A stretch of DNA of 64,000 nt from Micromonospora pattaloongensis. Its GTDB lineage: Bacteria > Actinomycetota > Actinomycetes > Mycobacteriales > Micromonosporaceae. Where the stretch lies: assembly GCF_900107255.1 (NCBI RefSeq), contig NZ_FNPH01000011.1:90072-154071 (forward strand), read 5' to 3'. The first letter of the stretch is position 1. Each line of letters begins with the position of its first letter. Under the pieces are notes generated by a model, which had not been told where the DNA came from, searched no databases, and saw only the letters and a list, made by a program, of their open reading frames with translations. The translations under genes and the position numbers were made by a program. Below, piece by piece: positions 46,324 through 55,596 of the stretch.

Positions 46324-48420
46324 GTGACCGGCGTGACGACCGAGACCCCCGCCACCCCTCCCGTCGCCAAGCGGGTGCCGCACGAGCGCACGCACCACGG
46401 GGACACCGTGGTCGATGAATACGCGTGGCTCGCGGAGAAGGACGACCCCGACACGCTCGCCTATCTGAAGGCGGAGAACGCCTACACGGACACGGTGACC
46501 GCGCCCCTGGCCGGCCTGCGGGACACCCTGTTCACCGAGACGAAGCGGCGCACGCAGGAGACGGACCTGTCGGTGCCGAGCCGCAAGGGCGACTACTGGT
46601 ACTACACCCGCACGGTGGAGGGCCAGCAGTACGGGATCTACTGCCGGCGCGCGGTGCGCGACGGGGAGACCCGGCCGCCCGCGACCGCCGACGGCGCGCC
46701 GCTGGACGGGGAGGAGATCCTCCTCGACGGCAATGCGCTCGCCGACGGCCACGACTTCTTCGCCCTCGGCACCTTCGACGTCAACCCGGACGGCCGCTGG
46801 CTCGCCTACTCCACCGACTTCGCCGGGAGCGAACGGTTCGCCCTGCGGGTGAAGGATCTGCAGACCGGCGAGGTGCTGGCCGACGAGGTGCCGGACACGT
46901 TCTACGGCACCGCCTGGTCCGGCGACGGCTCCACCCTGTTCTACCTGACCGTGGACGAGGCGTGGCGGCCGTACCGGGTGTGGCGGCACACCGTCGGCAC
47001 GCCGGCCAGCGACGACGTCATCGTCTACGAGGAACGCGACGAGCGGTTCTGGGTCGGCGTCGAGCTGAGCCGGTCGGAGAAGTTCATCTTCATCGACGCG
47101 CACAGCAAGATCACCAGTGAGGTGCGGGTCATCCCGGCGAGCAACCCGACCGGGGAGCCCGCGGTGATCGCCGAACGTCGGCAGGGCGTCGAATACTCCG
47201 TGGAGCACCACGGGCACCGCTTCCTGATCCTGCACAACGACGGCGCGGAGGACTTCGCGCTGGCGTACACCTCCGCCGACAGCCCGGGCGACTGGGTGCC
47301 GCTGATCGAGCACTCCCCCGGGACCCGGCTGGAGGGGGTCGACGCGTTCGCCCACCACCTGGTGGTGTCGCTGCGCCGGGAGGGGCTGACCGGGCTGCGC
47401 GTGATCACGATCGGCAGCACCGATCCGTACGACCTCGAGTTCCCGGAGCCGATCTACACCGTGGGGCTCGACGCCAACCCGGAGTACAACACGGGAACGA
47501 TCCGGCTGCGCTACAGCTCGCTCGTCACCCCCGACTCGGTCTACGACTACGACCTGACGACGCGGGAGATGACGCTGCTCAAGCAGAAGCCGGTGCTCGG
47601 GGACTTCGATCCGGCGGCGTACGAGCAGCACCGGGAGTGGGCCGTCGCCGACGATGGGACGCGGGTGCCGATCTCGCTGGTCTGTCGCGCGGGCACCCCG
47701 CGCGACGGCAGCGCCCCCTGCGTGATCTACGGGTACGGCTCGTACGAGGCCAGCATGGACCCGTGGTTCTCGGTGTCCCGGCTGTCGTTGCTGGACCGTG
47801 GGGTGATCTTCGCGGTCGCGCACATCCGCGGCGGCGGCGAGATGGGCCGCCGCTGGTACGAGAACGGCAAGATGCTGGCGAAGAAGAACACGTTCACCGA
47901 CTTCATCGCCGCCGCCCGGCACCTCGTGCAGGCCGGCTGGACCTCGACGGACAAGCTGGTGGCCCGCGGCGGCTCCGCGGGCGGCCTGCTGATGGGGGCC
48001 GTGGCCAACATGGCACCGGACGCGTTCGCCGGGATCGTCGCGCAGGTCCCGTTCGTCGACGCGCTCAACACGATCCTCGACCCGTCGCTGCCGCTGACCG
48101 TGACGGAGTGGGAGGAGTGGGGCAACCCGCTCGACGACCCCGACGTCTACGCGTACATGAAGTCCTACACGCCGTACGAGAACCTCGCGGCCGTCGACTA
48201 TCCGGCGATCCTCGCGGTGACCAGCCTCAACGACACCCGCGTGCTCTACCACGAGCCGGCGAAGTGGGTGGCGCGGCTGCGCGCGGTCGCGCCGGGCGGG
48301 CACTACCTGCTGAAGACGGAGATGGGCGCGGGGCACGGCGGTCCCAGCGGACGCTACGACGCGTGGAAGGAGGAGGCGTTCATCAACGCCTGGACCCTCG
48401 ACCGCGTCGGCGTGCGCTGA
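46324..48420 (+). CDS. S9A prolyl oligopeptidase family protein (oligopeptidase B-like)
   Basis: The 698-residue enzyme has an N-terminal beta-propeller and a C-terminal alpha/beta hydrolase. The catalytic serine is in RGGSAGGLLMG, aspartate in TSLNDTRVLY, histidine in GAGHGGPSGRYD. HIRGGGEMGRRWYENGK is typical of oligopeptidase B, which cuts short peptides after basic residues. No signal peptide. GTG at 46324 is used; a second GTG four codons later is possible. Confidence 0.93.
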   Translation: MTGVTTETPATPPVAKRVPHERTHHGDTVVDEYAWLAEKDDPDTLAYLKAENAYTDTVTAPLAGLRDTLFTETKRRTQETDLSVPSRKGDYWYYTRTVEGQQYGIYCRRAVRDGETRPPATADGAPLDGEEILLDGNALADGHDFFALGTFDVNPDGRWLAYSTDFAGSERFALRVKDLQTGEVLADEVPDTFYGTAWSGDGSTLFYLTVDEAWRPYRVWRHTVGTPASDDVIVYEERDERFWVGVELSRSEKFIFIDAHSKITSEVRVIPASNPTGEPAVIAERRQGVEYSVEHHGHRFLILHNDGAEDFALAYTSADSPGDWVPLIEHSPGTRLEGVDAFAHHLVVSLRREGLTGLRVITIGSTDPYDLEFPEPIYTVGLDANPEYNTGTIRLRYSSLVTPDSVYDYDLTTREMTLLKQKPVLGDFDPAAYEQHREWAVADDGTRVPISLVCRAGTPRDGSAPCVIYGYGSYEASMDPWFSVSRLSLLDRGVIFAVAHIRGGGEMGRRWYENGKMLAKKNTFTDFIAAARHLVQAGWTSTDKLVARGGSAGGLLMGAVANMAPDAFAGIVAQVPFVDALNTILDPSLPLTVTEWEEWGNPLDDPDVYAYMKSYTPYENLAAVDYPAILAVTSLNDTRVLYHEPAKWVARLRAVAPGGHYLLKTEMGAGHGGPSGRYDAWKEEAFINAWTLDRVGVR

Positions 48421-48429
48421 CGGACGGAC

Positions 48430-48475
48430 ACCGAAGGGCCCCGCGCGCTGCCGCTGCGCCGCGGGGCCCTTCGGT
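48430..48475 (+). terminator. Strong hairpin after the oligopeptidase gene
   Basis: ACCGAAGGGCCCCGCG and CGCGGGGCCCTTCGGT are perfect 16-base arms around a 14-base loop, 9 bases after the stop codon. Confidence 0.8.
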
Positions 48476-48597
48476 GTGCGGGGTCAGCGCTGGCCGAGGC
48501 CGTGGAGGGCGGGGCCGGGCTGGTGGAATGACGGTCACCGGGAACAGATGAACGCCTAGAATCGGGCAAAAGCCGCGCACGATCGACGGGAGCGGCG

Positions 48598-49368
48598 ATG
48601 ACGACGCCCGACCCGACCGGCAACGACCCGAACCGGCCCCGCGACGAACCCGCACCCGAGCCGCCGAGCCGGCCGGTCTCCCCCGCGCCGCCGTCCGTGC
48701 CGGACTGGTCGACCCCGGACACCCCGACCACCGCCCCCCGGATCGGCGGCAACGGGGCCCCGCCCCCGTATTCCGGCGCCGGACCACCGCCCTACACCGG
48801 GCCCGTCCCGCCGTACCCCCCGCCGCCACCCCCGGGCCGGAACGGGCGGCTCGCGCTGATCCTGGGGATCGTCGCGGCGCTGCTGCTGTGCTGCTGCGCC
48901 GCGGCGACGATCACCGCCCTGACGTGGGGCCGCCGGGTGTACGACCAGATGCGCGATCAGAACCAGCGCGTCGTCGGGCTCAACGACCCGGCCCGCGACG
49001 GCCAGCTGGAGTTCCGGGTCCGGCAGGTGCACTGCGGGATCGGCCGGATCGGCGATCAGTACGTCAACCAGACCGCGGTCGGACAGTTCTGCCTGGTCGA
49101 GCTGACCGTCCGCAACCTCGGCAGCCGCCCGGCGCAGTTCAACGAAGCCCTGCAGACGGCGTACGCGCCGGGGAACCGGCAGTTCCGGACCGATCCCGGC
49201 GCCGGCGTGCTCGCCAACGCCGACCAGCAGGTCTTCCTCGACGAGCTCAATCCCGGCCGCGAGGTGACCGGCGCCATGGTCTACGACATCCCGCCCGACG
49301 CGCAGATCGTGAAGCTGGAGCTGCACTCCACGCCGCGCTCGAAGGGAGTGCTGGTGCGGACCGGCTGA
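48598..49368 (+). CDS. Membrane-anchored DUF4352-like protein
   Basis: The 256-residue protein has an 80-residue proline-rich cytoplasmic start, one transmembrane helix (LALILGIVAALLLCCCAAATITAL) and an extracytoplasmic domain resembling DUF4352/telomeric-repeat-like immunoglobulin folds (FCLVELTVRNLGSRPAQF, GREVTGAMVYDIPPDA). Such domains are common in actinobacterial surface proteins of unknown function. The gene is convergent with the stressosome operon. Confidence 0.78.
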   Translation: MTTPDPTGNDPNRPRDEPAPEPPSRPVSPAPPSVPDWSTPDTPTTAPRIGGNGAPPPYSGAGPPPYTGPVPPYPPPPPPGRNGRLALILGIVAALLLCCCAAATITALTWGRRVYDQMRDQNQRVVGLNDPARDGQLEFRVRQVHCGIGRIGDQYVNQTAVGQFCLVELTVRNLGSRPAQFNEALQTAYAPGNRQFRTDPGAGVLANADQQVFLDELNPGREVTGAMVYDIPPDAQIVKLELHSTPRSKGVLVRTG

Positions 49369-49411
49369 CAGCGTCCGAGCGGACGCGCGCCCCATGGCAG
49401 CTCCCCGCCGG

Positions 49412-50962
49412 TCAGCGGCGGTGCAGCGCGACGACGGCGATGTCGTCGTGGATCTCGGGCGCGGCCAACTCCACCAGCAGGCGCTCGCAGAACCGGTCGA
49501 GGTCGTCCTCGACCGTCGCCGCGCTGATCGCCAGCGCGCGCAACCCCTCGTCGATGTCGGCGTCGCGCCGCTCGATCAGCCCGTCGGTGTAGAGCACCAA
49601 CGTGCTTCCCCGCGGCATCACGAACTCCAGGTCGGCCGGGCGCGTCACCCGTACGCCCAGCAGCGGCGCCCGGTGTTCCAGGAACTCGCTCGCGCCGTCG
49701 GTCACCAGGAGCGGGGGCAGGTGGCCGGCGCTCGCCATCCGGCACCGGCCGGTGGCCGGGTCGAGCAGGAGCAGGCAGATCGTCGCGAACTCGTTGGGCA
49801 GCAGCGTGCGGAGCAGCTCGTCCGTCCGCTCGATCACCACCCCGGGTTGATGCCCTTCGACCGCGTACGCGCGCACCGCGTGCCGCAGCTCGGCCATGAT
49901 CGTCGCCGCGTGCAGCGAATGGCCGGCCACGTCGCCGATCGCCACCAGAAGCTGCCCGTCGATCATCGCCAGCTCGTAGAAGTCGCCGCCCACCTCGGTC
50001 TGCGCGCTCGCCGGCTCGTACCGCACGGCCAGCTGGAATCCGGTCAGGTCGGGCAGGCGGCGTGGCAGCAGGCTGCGCTGCAGGGTCACCGCGATCCGGT
50101 GCTCCTCGTCGTACGAGCGCTGCGCCTCCACCGCGGCGGCGACCGCCTGGGCGAGCTGCACCAGGACCGACGGGCCGGCCGTCGGCGCGCTGGCCGGGAC
50201 CGCCACGTAGAGCGGGGGCCGGTCGACGCGTAACCGGGCCGCGGCCACGGTCACCGTCTCCCCCTCGGGCCAGTCCACGAGGCCCCAGTCCGCCGGCTGA
50301 TCCGTACGCATGGTGGAACCGACCGGCACGTCACCGTCGTCGACGGCCCACGGCCGTACCTCCGCGGGCGAGCCCGGGCCGACGCACACCCCGGCCAGCG
50401 ACTCTCCGTCGACCGTCTCGGCCACCACCGCGACCGGCACCTCGAAGATCGCGGCCGCGCCTTCGGCGGCGACCTTCAGCAGCCGCGCGAACGACGAGGC
50501 GGAGTTCACCGCGAGCGTCGTCTCCGCCAGCGTCGCCAACCGCTTCGCCAGCAGCTCCGCGCGCTGCCGCGCCCGGTAGTACCGCAACACCGCCTGCGCC
50601 GTCGCGACCAGTTCCTCCGGCTCGATCGGCTCGGCGAGGTAGGCGTCCGCGCCCCGCGTCAGGCCCTGCGTCCGGTCGACGACATCGACGGCGTGCGCGG
50701 AGACGTGGATGACCGGCAGCGCCGCGTGCCGCGGATCCGACTTGATTCGCTCGCACACCTCGAACCCGTCCAGGTCGGGCAGCCGGACGTCGAGCACGAC
50801 CAGATCGATCCCACCGGCATCGACCCGGGCGAGCGCCTCGGTCCCGGTCACCGCCTCGACAACCTCGTAGCCCGCGCGGGAAAGCCAGTTCACCAGCAGA
50901 TAGCGCTTCGTCGCGCTGTCGTCGACCACGAGGACGGTGCCGCAGCGACCGTCGTCGGTCAT
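49412..50962 (-). CDS. Receiver-GAF-PP2C phosphatase of the stressosome operon
   Basis: The 516-residue protein has an N-terminal receiver (TVLVVDDSATKRYLLVNWLS; Asp in LVVLDVRLPDLDGFEV), a GAF-like middle (FARLLKVAAEGAAAIFEV) and a RsbU-type PP2C domain (VTLQRSLLPRRLP, EVGGDFYELA, GDVAGHSLHAA, LYTDGLIERR, HDDIAVVAL). Phosphorylation of the receiver probably tunes phosphatase action on a STAS antagonist such as the divergent RsbV-like protein. ATG at 50962 overlaps the kinase stop as ATGA. Confidence 0.9.
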   Translation of the reverse strand: MTDDGRCGTVLVVDDSATKRYLLVNWLSRAGYEVVEAVTGTEALARVDAGGIDLVVLDVRLPDLDGFEVCERIKSDPRHAALPVIHVSAHAVDVVDRTQGLTRGADAYLAEPIEPEELVATAQAVLRYYRARQRAELLAKRLATLAETTLAVNSASSFARLLKVAAEGAAAIFEVPVAVVAETVDGESLAGVCVGPGSPAEVRPWAVDDGDVPVGSTMRTDQPADWGLVDWPEGETVTVAAARLRVDRPPLYVAVPASAPTAGPSVLVQLAQAVAAAVEAQRSYDEEHRIAVTLQRSLLPRRLPDLTGFQLAVRYEPASAQTEVGGDFYELAMIDGQLLVAIGDVAGHSLHAATIMAELRHAVRAYAVEGHQPGVVIERTDELLRTLLPNEFATICLLLLDPATGRCRMASAGHLPPLLVTDGASEFLEHRAPLLGVRVTRPADLEFVMPRGSTLVLYTDGLIERRDADIDEGLRALAISAATVEDDLDRFCERLLVELAAPEIHDDIAVVALHRR

Positions 50963-52320
50963 GGCCCGCCCCGGACGGGAAGACGGACGGTGAACGTGCT
51001 GCCCCGACCCGGCTCGCTGCTCACGGTCAGCGAACCGCCGAGCAGCGTCACCAGCCGCCGGGCGTACGGCAGGCCGAGACCGGTCCCGGTGCCGGCGCCG
51101 GGCACCGGGGTGGCGCTCGGCACCTGGTAGAACTCCTCGAAGATCCGTTCGTGCAGCTCGGGCGGGATCCCCACGCCGGTGTCGCTGACCGACAGTTCCC
51201 ACCGCCCGTCATCAAGGCGCGCTCGCATCCGCACCTCGCCGCGCTCGGTGAACTTCAGGCCGTTGTGCAGCAGGTTGCGCAGCACCCGCGACAGCAGCAC
51301 CTCGTCGGACCGGATCAACGCCGGCGGCTCCGGCTCCTCCACCACCAGTTCGAATTGGGGACGGCTGGCCAGGGCGCGCAGCGTTCCACGGAGCTGACCG
51401 AACACGGCGCACAGATCCACATCCTCCCAGCTGGGCTCGATCCGCCCGGATTCCGCCTTCGCAAGGTCGAGCAGGTCGTTGACCAGCCCGAGCAGGTCCG
51501 TCGCCGAGCCTCGGATCAGCTCCACCTGCCGCAACTGCTCAGCGGTGAGCGGATCGGACGAGGCGTCGGCGAGCAATCGGGCCAGCCCGATGATCGCGGT
51601 CACCGGCGCCCGGAGCTCGTGGCTGGCGTTGGCGAGGAACCGGGTCTTCGCCTCGTTCGCCCCCCGCAGCTGCGCCGACTTCTCGTCCAGCTCCGCGTAG
51701 AGGGCGACGACGCCGCGGTTGGTCTCCTCCAGTTCCTCGGAGAGCTGCCCGTAGAGGGCGAGCACACCGCGGTTGGTCTCCTGGAGCTCCGCGTTGAGCC
51801 GCGCGAGCTCGTCGCGCTGGCTCCGCACCTCGTCGAGCGCCGCGATCAGTTGTTGATTCTGCGCGGCCAGCTCGTCGAGCGGGGAGCCCGGCGACGTGGC
51901 CGCCAACTCCGCACGGAGCGCGTCGAGGCGTTCCGGGGTCAACCGGGCGGCGCTGGGCGGTAGACGTCGGGACATCGTTACGACCGTAACCGCATCGGCA
52001 TGAGAAACCGAGAGAGTGTCCACCAGTCGCCCGACCGGGAGCGGATCACCCCTGGTCAGGTCCGCCTGCGTCAGCGGAACGGGCGACACCACGTCGACCT
52101 GCAGGGACTGGGGCGCGTGCCGCCCCACCGCCTGGAACGAGACCTCCGCGCCACCGACGGCGGCAAGCATCTGCCGTGCCACCTCACTGAGCGCGGTCGC
52201 GATCCGGATCTGGTCCTGTTCTTCCAGGCCCAGGGCCGCGGCGACCTCCCGGCCCCGCTGGCGGACCACGAAGATGTCGTGCGCCTGCCGGATCGTCATC
52301 GTGAGCAGCGACCGCGGCAC
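50959..52320 (-). CDS. Histidine kinase with RsbT-like N-terminal half domain
   Basis: The 453-residue protein starts with a segment resembling the N-terminal half of RsbT/RsbW ATPases (IRQAHDIFVVRQRGREVAAALG, then QDQIRIATALSEVARQML). A coiled coil (ELARLNAELQETNRGV, repeated as ELEETNRGVVALYAEL), HisKA (FLANASHELRAPVTAI) and HATPase (DTGVGIPPELHERIF, GTGTGLGLPYARRL) follow. It likely phosphorylates the receiver of the next gene. GTG at 52320 is chosen two bases after the upstream stop. Confidence 0.87.
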   Translation of the reverse strand: MPRSLLTMTIRQAHDIFVVRQRGREVAAALGLEEQDQIRIATALSEVARQMLAAVGGAEVSFQAVGRHAPQSLQVDVVSPVPLTQADLTRGDPLPVGRLVDTLSVSHADAVTVVTMSRRLPPSAARLTPERLDALRAELAATSPGSPLDELAAQNQQLIAALDEVRSQRDELARLNAELQETNRGVLALYGQLSEELEETNRGVVALYAELDEKSAQLRGANEAKTRFLANASHELRAPVTAIIGLARLLADASSDPLTAEQLRQVELIRGSATDLLGLVNDLLDLAKAESGRIEPSWEDVDLCAVFGQLRGTLRALASRPQFELVVEEPEPPALIRSDEVLLSRVLRNLLHNGLKFTERGEVRMRARLDDGRWELSVSDTGVGIPPELHERIFEEFYQVPSATPVPGAGTGTGLGLPYARRLVTLLGGSLTVSSEPGRGSTFTVRLPVRGGP

Positions 52321-52321
52321 G

Positions 52322-53341
52322 TCAGGCCGCCGGAGGGCGCGCCACGAGGACGCACGCGTCGTCACGGCGGACGCCCGCGTCACGCAGCACGGTTGCGGCG
52401 ATCAGCTGCGGCGCCCGCGTCAACAGGCCGGGATAGTCCGTGGTCCGCCACCGGTCGGTCACGCCGTCGGAGTGCATCACCAGGACCGCGCCCGGGTCCA
52501 ACGGGTAGTCGAACTCGCGCACGGTCCTCCGGTGGTGCCCCGCGATGCCCGGCATCGACACCAGCCCCCGCCGCGTCGCGCCGTCGGTCACCACCCCGGC
52601 GATGTTGCCCACGCCCGCGTAACGCAGCACGCCCGCGTCCGGGTCCAGCTCCGCGACGGCGAGCGCCGCGCCGCGGGTGTGCGACAGCGACCTGTGGAGG
52701 TGCTCGACCACGGCCGCGGGGGGCGCGGCGGGGGCGGCCCGGAACGCGTTGACGGCGGTCATGGCGGCGGCGGCCGCGAGCGGCCCGTGTCCGAGCCCGT
52801 CGCAGACGAGCACCTGACGGCGCCCGTCCACCACCCTGGTGGCGAATCCGTCACCGCTGACCGATTCCCCGGTCAACGGACGGGCGATCCCCGCCGCCCA
52901 GGGTTGTTGCGGCTGCGCCGACGTCGGCCACACCTGGGCCACGATCACGGTTCCCCGCCCGGGCACGGAGTACGCGTCGTGCCAGGTGGCCTGGCGTGCG
53001 ATCGCGCCCAATCCGATCCCGAGGGTGCCGGTCGTGGAGTGCCCGTCGCGGGCGGAGCGGCGCAGGTCCGCCATGCCGGGACCGGAATCCATCGCGACGA
53101 CCTCGACGCCGGCCTCCCGCCCATCCCGCACGGGTCGCAGCAGCAGCGAGCCCTCTTCGGCGTGCTTCACGAGGTTGCTGGCGAGTTCGGTGGCGACGAT
53201 CGCGAGGTCCGCGGCGCGGTCGGTGCCGAGGCCGATCTGCGCGGCGAGTCGCTCCGTCGCCCTTCGCACGGCGTTGACCGTGCTCACGTCCTCGACCCGG
53301 AACCAGGCCTCGCCGTCCGGCAGGGATTCGGTCGCGGCCAC
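52322..53341 (-). CDS. RsbT-like ATPase fused to RsbX/SpoIIE-type phosphatase
   Basis: The 339-residue protein has an ATPase domain at residues 10-130 (LAIVATELASNLVKHAEEG, MDSGPGMADL, GTLGIGLGAIARQAT) and a short PP2C domain (VLVCDGLGHGPLAAAAAM, VLVMHSDGVTDRW, RRDDACVLVA). RsbX resets stressosomes by dephosphorylating RsbR and RsbS; the fused ATPase is an extra. GTG at 53341 follows GGAGG; a GTG at 53365 would overlap rsbT. Confidence 0.85.
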   Translation of the reverse strand: MAATESLPDGEAWFRVEDVSTVNAVRRATERLAAQIGLGTDRAADLAIVATELASNLVKHAEEGSLLLRPVRDGREAGVEVVAMDSGPGMADLRRSARDGHSTTGTLGIGLGAIARQATWHDAYSVPGRGTVIVAQVWPTSAQPQQPWAAGIARPLTGESVSGDGFATRVVDGRRQVLVCDGLGHGPLAAAAAMTAVNAFRAAPAAPPAAVVEHLHRSLSHTRGAALAVAELDPDAGVLRYAGVGNIAGVVTDGATRRGLVSMPGIAGHHRRTVREFDYPLDPGAVLVMHSDGVTDRWRTTDYPGLLTRAPQLIAATVLRDAGVRRDDACVLVARPPAA

Positions 53342-53352
53342 CGCGCCTCCGC

Positions 53353-53772
53353 TCAGCGAGACCACTTGGTCACCGTGATACGCGTGCCCTCGCCAGCCGC
53401 CGTCACGATGTCGAACTCGTCCACCAACCGCCGCGCCCCGCTGAGCCCCAGTCCGAGCCCGCCGCCGGTGGTGTAGCCGTCGGTCAGGGCCAGATCGAGG
53501 TCGGCGATGCCCGGGCCCTGATCGGCGAAGACGATGCGCACGCCGCGCCGCCGTCCGTTGTCCACGACGGAGACGAGCACGTCGCCGCCGCCTCCGTACA
53601 CCAGCGTGTTGCGCGCCAGTTCGCTCGCGGCGGTCACCAGCTTGGTCTGGTCGACCAGCGACAGCTTGATGGCCACGGCCACGGTGCGGACGAGTTGCCG
53701 GACCCGTACCACGTCCTCGTCGCGGGTGATCGATTGCGCCTGCGGCGTGCCCACGTCGAGTCCGGCGGTCAT
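53353..53772 (-). CDS. rsbT: Stressosome serine kinase RsbT
   Basis: The 139-residue GHKL kinase has KLVTAASELARNTLVYGGGG (N box), DQGPGIADLDLAL (G1) and GGGLGLGLSGARRLVDEF (G2). RsbT phosphorylates RsbR and RsbS, leaves the stressosome and activates an RsbU-type phosphatase. Its ATG overlaps the rsbS stop as ATGA. Confidence 0.92.
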   Translation of the reverse strand: MTAGLDVGTPQAQSITRDEDVVRVRQLVRTVAVAIKLSLVDQTKLVTAASELARNTLVYGGGGDVLVSVVDNGRRRGVRIVFADQGPGIADLDLALTDGYTTGGGLGLGLSGARRLVDEFDIVTAAGEGTRITVTKWSR

Positions 53773-54179
53773 GGCGTCGCCGTCAGTTCGTCCTCGTCGG
53801 AGTCGAACGGGAGTGGCAGCCCGTCGCCACGCCCCCGGGCCAGCAGTTCCATGCCCCGCTCGACGTTGAGCGCGGTGCGGATCCCCTGGAGCGACAGTCC
53901 CAGCTCGACGAGGGTGATCGCGACGGCGGGCCGCATGCCGACCACCACGGTGTCGGCGTCGAGCACCTTGGAGATGGCGGCGATCGAGGAGAGCGTCCGA
54001 CCGACGAACGAGTCGACGATGTCGAGCGCGGTGATGTCGATGATGACGCCGTGACAGCCCGTCGCCACGATCCGCTCGGCGAGATCGTCCTGCAGTTGCA
54101 GCGCGGTCTGGTCCTCCATGTCCACCTGGATGGAGACCAGCAGCGTGTCGCCGATCTTCAGGACCGGTACTCGGTCCAT
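53769..54179 (-). CDS. rsbS: Stressosome scaffold protein RsbS
   Basis: The 136-residue single STAS protein starts RVPVLKIGDTLLVSIQVDM and carries the phosphorylatable serine in DIVDSFVGRTL (Ser57). RsbS holds RsbT in the stressosome shell. The last 25 residues are a polar extension beyond the usual 120-residue length. ATG shares one base with the rsbR stop. Confidence 0.93.
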   Translation of the reverse strand: MDRVPVLKIGDTLLVSIQVDMEDQTALQLQDDLAERIVATGCHGVIIDITALDIVDSFVGRTLSSIAAISKVLDADTVVVGMRPAVAITLVELGLSLQGIRTALNVERGMELLARGRGDGLPLPFDSDEDELTATP

Positions 54180-55057
54180 CAGGCCTCCCTGCGGCCGGTC
54201 CGGCGCGCCGTCTCGATGCCCTGCAGGCGCAGGGCGTGCCGCAGGGCGTCGGCCAGGCTCGCCTTGGTCACGATGTCCCCGAACTCGATGCCGAGCGAGA
54301 CGATCGTCTGGGCGATCTGCGGCCGGATGCCGGAGATGATGCAGTCGGCCCCCATGAGTCGGGCGGCGACGACCGTCTTCAAAACGTGCTGGGCGACCTG
54401 GGTGTCGACCGCCGGGACCCCGGTGATGTCGATGATCGCGTAGGGCGAACCGGTGTCGACCAGCGTCTGCAGCAGGCGCTCCATGACCACCTGCGCGCGC
54501 GCGGAGTCGAGCGTGCCGACCAGCGGTACGGCGACGACCCCCTCCCAGATCTTGACGACGGGAGTCGAAAGCTCCAGCAACTGCTCTGCCTGGTCGGCGA
54601 CCAGTTCCTCGCGCGCATTCGCGTACGTCTCGAACGTCAAGAGCCCCATCTCATCGATGAGACCGGTGAACGCGACATAATCGCGCATCACCTCCGGGCC
54701 GGCCCCGGACACGTCGATGTGCTCGAGCAGCGCGTCCTTCAGCGCGAAGACGCTGATCGCGGTCTCGGTCGCGGTGAAGCCCTGCCGGGCCCGGGCGCGC
54801 GAGAGCTCGGACAACACCGCCCGGAGCTCGACGGCGACCTCGTCGAAGAGGCCGACGGCCCGCTGGTCGAGCGCGGCCCGGAGGCTGGTGTGCAGCTCCT
54901 GGATCTGCCGGGAGAGCTCCGCTGTGCTGAGCCGCCCGGCCAGCGACGACGACACGTTGTCCGTCCACCGCTTGACGATCTGATCCCCGTATTGCCCGAG
55001 CAGATTCGCCAACCGGGCGCTCTCGTCCGCGCTCAGCGCCACCGCCGCCTCCTTCAT
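54179..55057 (-). CDS. rsbR: Stressosome sensor protein RsbR
   Basis: The 292-residue protein has an RsbRD N-terminal helical domain (residues 15-160, IVKRWTDNVSSSLAGRLS) and a C-terminal STAS domain (VVKIWEGVVAVPLVGTLDSARAQ from residue 167). Threonines in PAVDTQVAQHV and IRPQIAQTIVSLGI correspond to the two RsbR phosphorylation sites. There is no heme- or flavin-type sensor signature, so the stimulus is unknown. It heads the six-gene operon; GGAGG precedes the ATG at 55057. Confidence 0.92.
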   Translation of the reverse strand: MKEAAVALSADESARLANLLGQYGDQIVKRWTDNVSSSLAGRLSTAELSRQIQELHTSLRAALDQRAVGLFDEVAVELRAVLSELSRARARQGFTATETAISVFALKDALLEHIDVSGAGPEVMRDYVAFTGLIDEMGLLTFETYANAREELVADQAEQLLELSTPVVKIWEGVVAVPLVGTLDSARAQVVMERLLQTLVDTGSPYAIIDITGVPAVDTQVAQHVLKTVVAARLMGADCIISGIRPQIAQTIVSLGIEFGDIVTKASLADALRHALRLQGIETARRTGRREA

Positions 55058-55211
55058 GGGTTGCCCGCACTACCAGGGAAAATCGTCATCAGATGGCCGC
55101 GGAACTGTATCACCGTGGCTGTCCAGATAGTTGCTCTCGTCCAACTGTTGCGACAGGTGCACCAACCCGATTGGCCCCTCAATTCTGCGCCGACCGGGCG
55201 GGGTGGAGTAA

Positions 55212-55225
55212 CGTTCGACCGAACG
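55212..55225. promoter_or_regulatory. Palindrome upstream of the rsbV-like gene
   Basis: CGTTCG and CGAACG are perfect arms around AC, 10 bases before the ATG and overlapping the ribosome-site side. It is the inverse of a LexA box order and may be an operator; function is not known. Confidence 0.35.
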
Positions 55226-55235
55226 GGAGGTCGGA

Positions 55236-55592
55236 ATGTCCTTGACGGTACACACCGAGGAGCGCGGCGACGTCGTCGTCGTGTCGGTCGCGGGCGAGCT
55301 CGACATGGCCACCGCACCCCAGCTGCAGGATCAGATCACTGATCTGCTGGAACGGGGCCACTGTCGGCTGGTCTTCGACCTGGCGCAGGTCTCGTTCTGC
55401 GACTCGACGGGCCTCTCGGTCTTCGTGCGCGCCAAGAACAGCTGCGACGACGCCAACGGGGTCGTCCGGCTCGCCGCACCGCAGCGCGGGGTGCTGCGCA
55501 TCCTTGAGGTGAGCGGCCTCGTCGAGGTGCTGCAGACCTACCCGTCGGTCGACGAGGCGGTCGCGGCGCCGGAGCCGGCCCCCGCGGACTGA
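55236..55592 (+). CDS. rsbV: RsbV-like STAS anti-sigma-factor antagonist
   Basis: The 118-residue STAS protein (VVVSVAGELDMATAPQLQDQI; phosphosite in FCDSTGLSVFVRA) closely follows RsbV/BldG-type antagonists. It is the natural target of the phosphatases in the divergent stressosome operon and would free a stress sigma factor when dephosphorylated. No anti-sigma kinase of the RsbW type or sigma gene follows. ATG at 55236 has GGGAGG upstream. Confidence 0.88.
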   Translation: MSLTVHTEERGDVVVVSVAGELDMATAPQLQDQITDLLERGHCRLVFDLAQVSFCDSTGLSVFVRAKNSCDDANGVVRLAAPQRGVLRILEVSGLVEVLQTYPSVDEAVAAPEPAPAD

Positions 55593-55596
55593 GCGG

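Noticed and set aside
55212..55225. SOS box before the rsbV-like gene
   Set aside because: The half-sites are in the opposite order (GTTCG...CGAAC) and spacing to TCGAAC-N4-GTTCGA, so it does not fit LexA.
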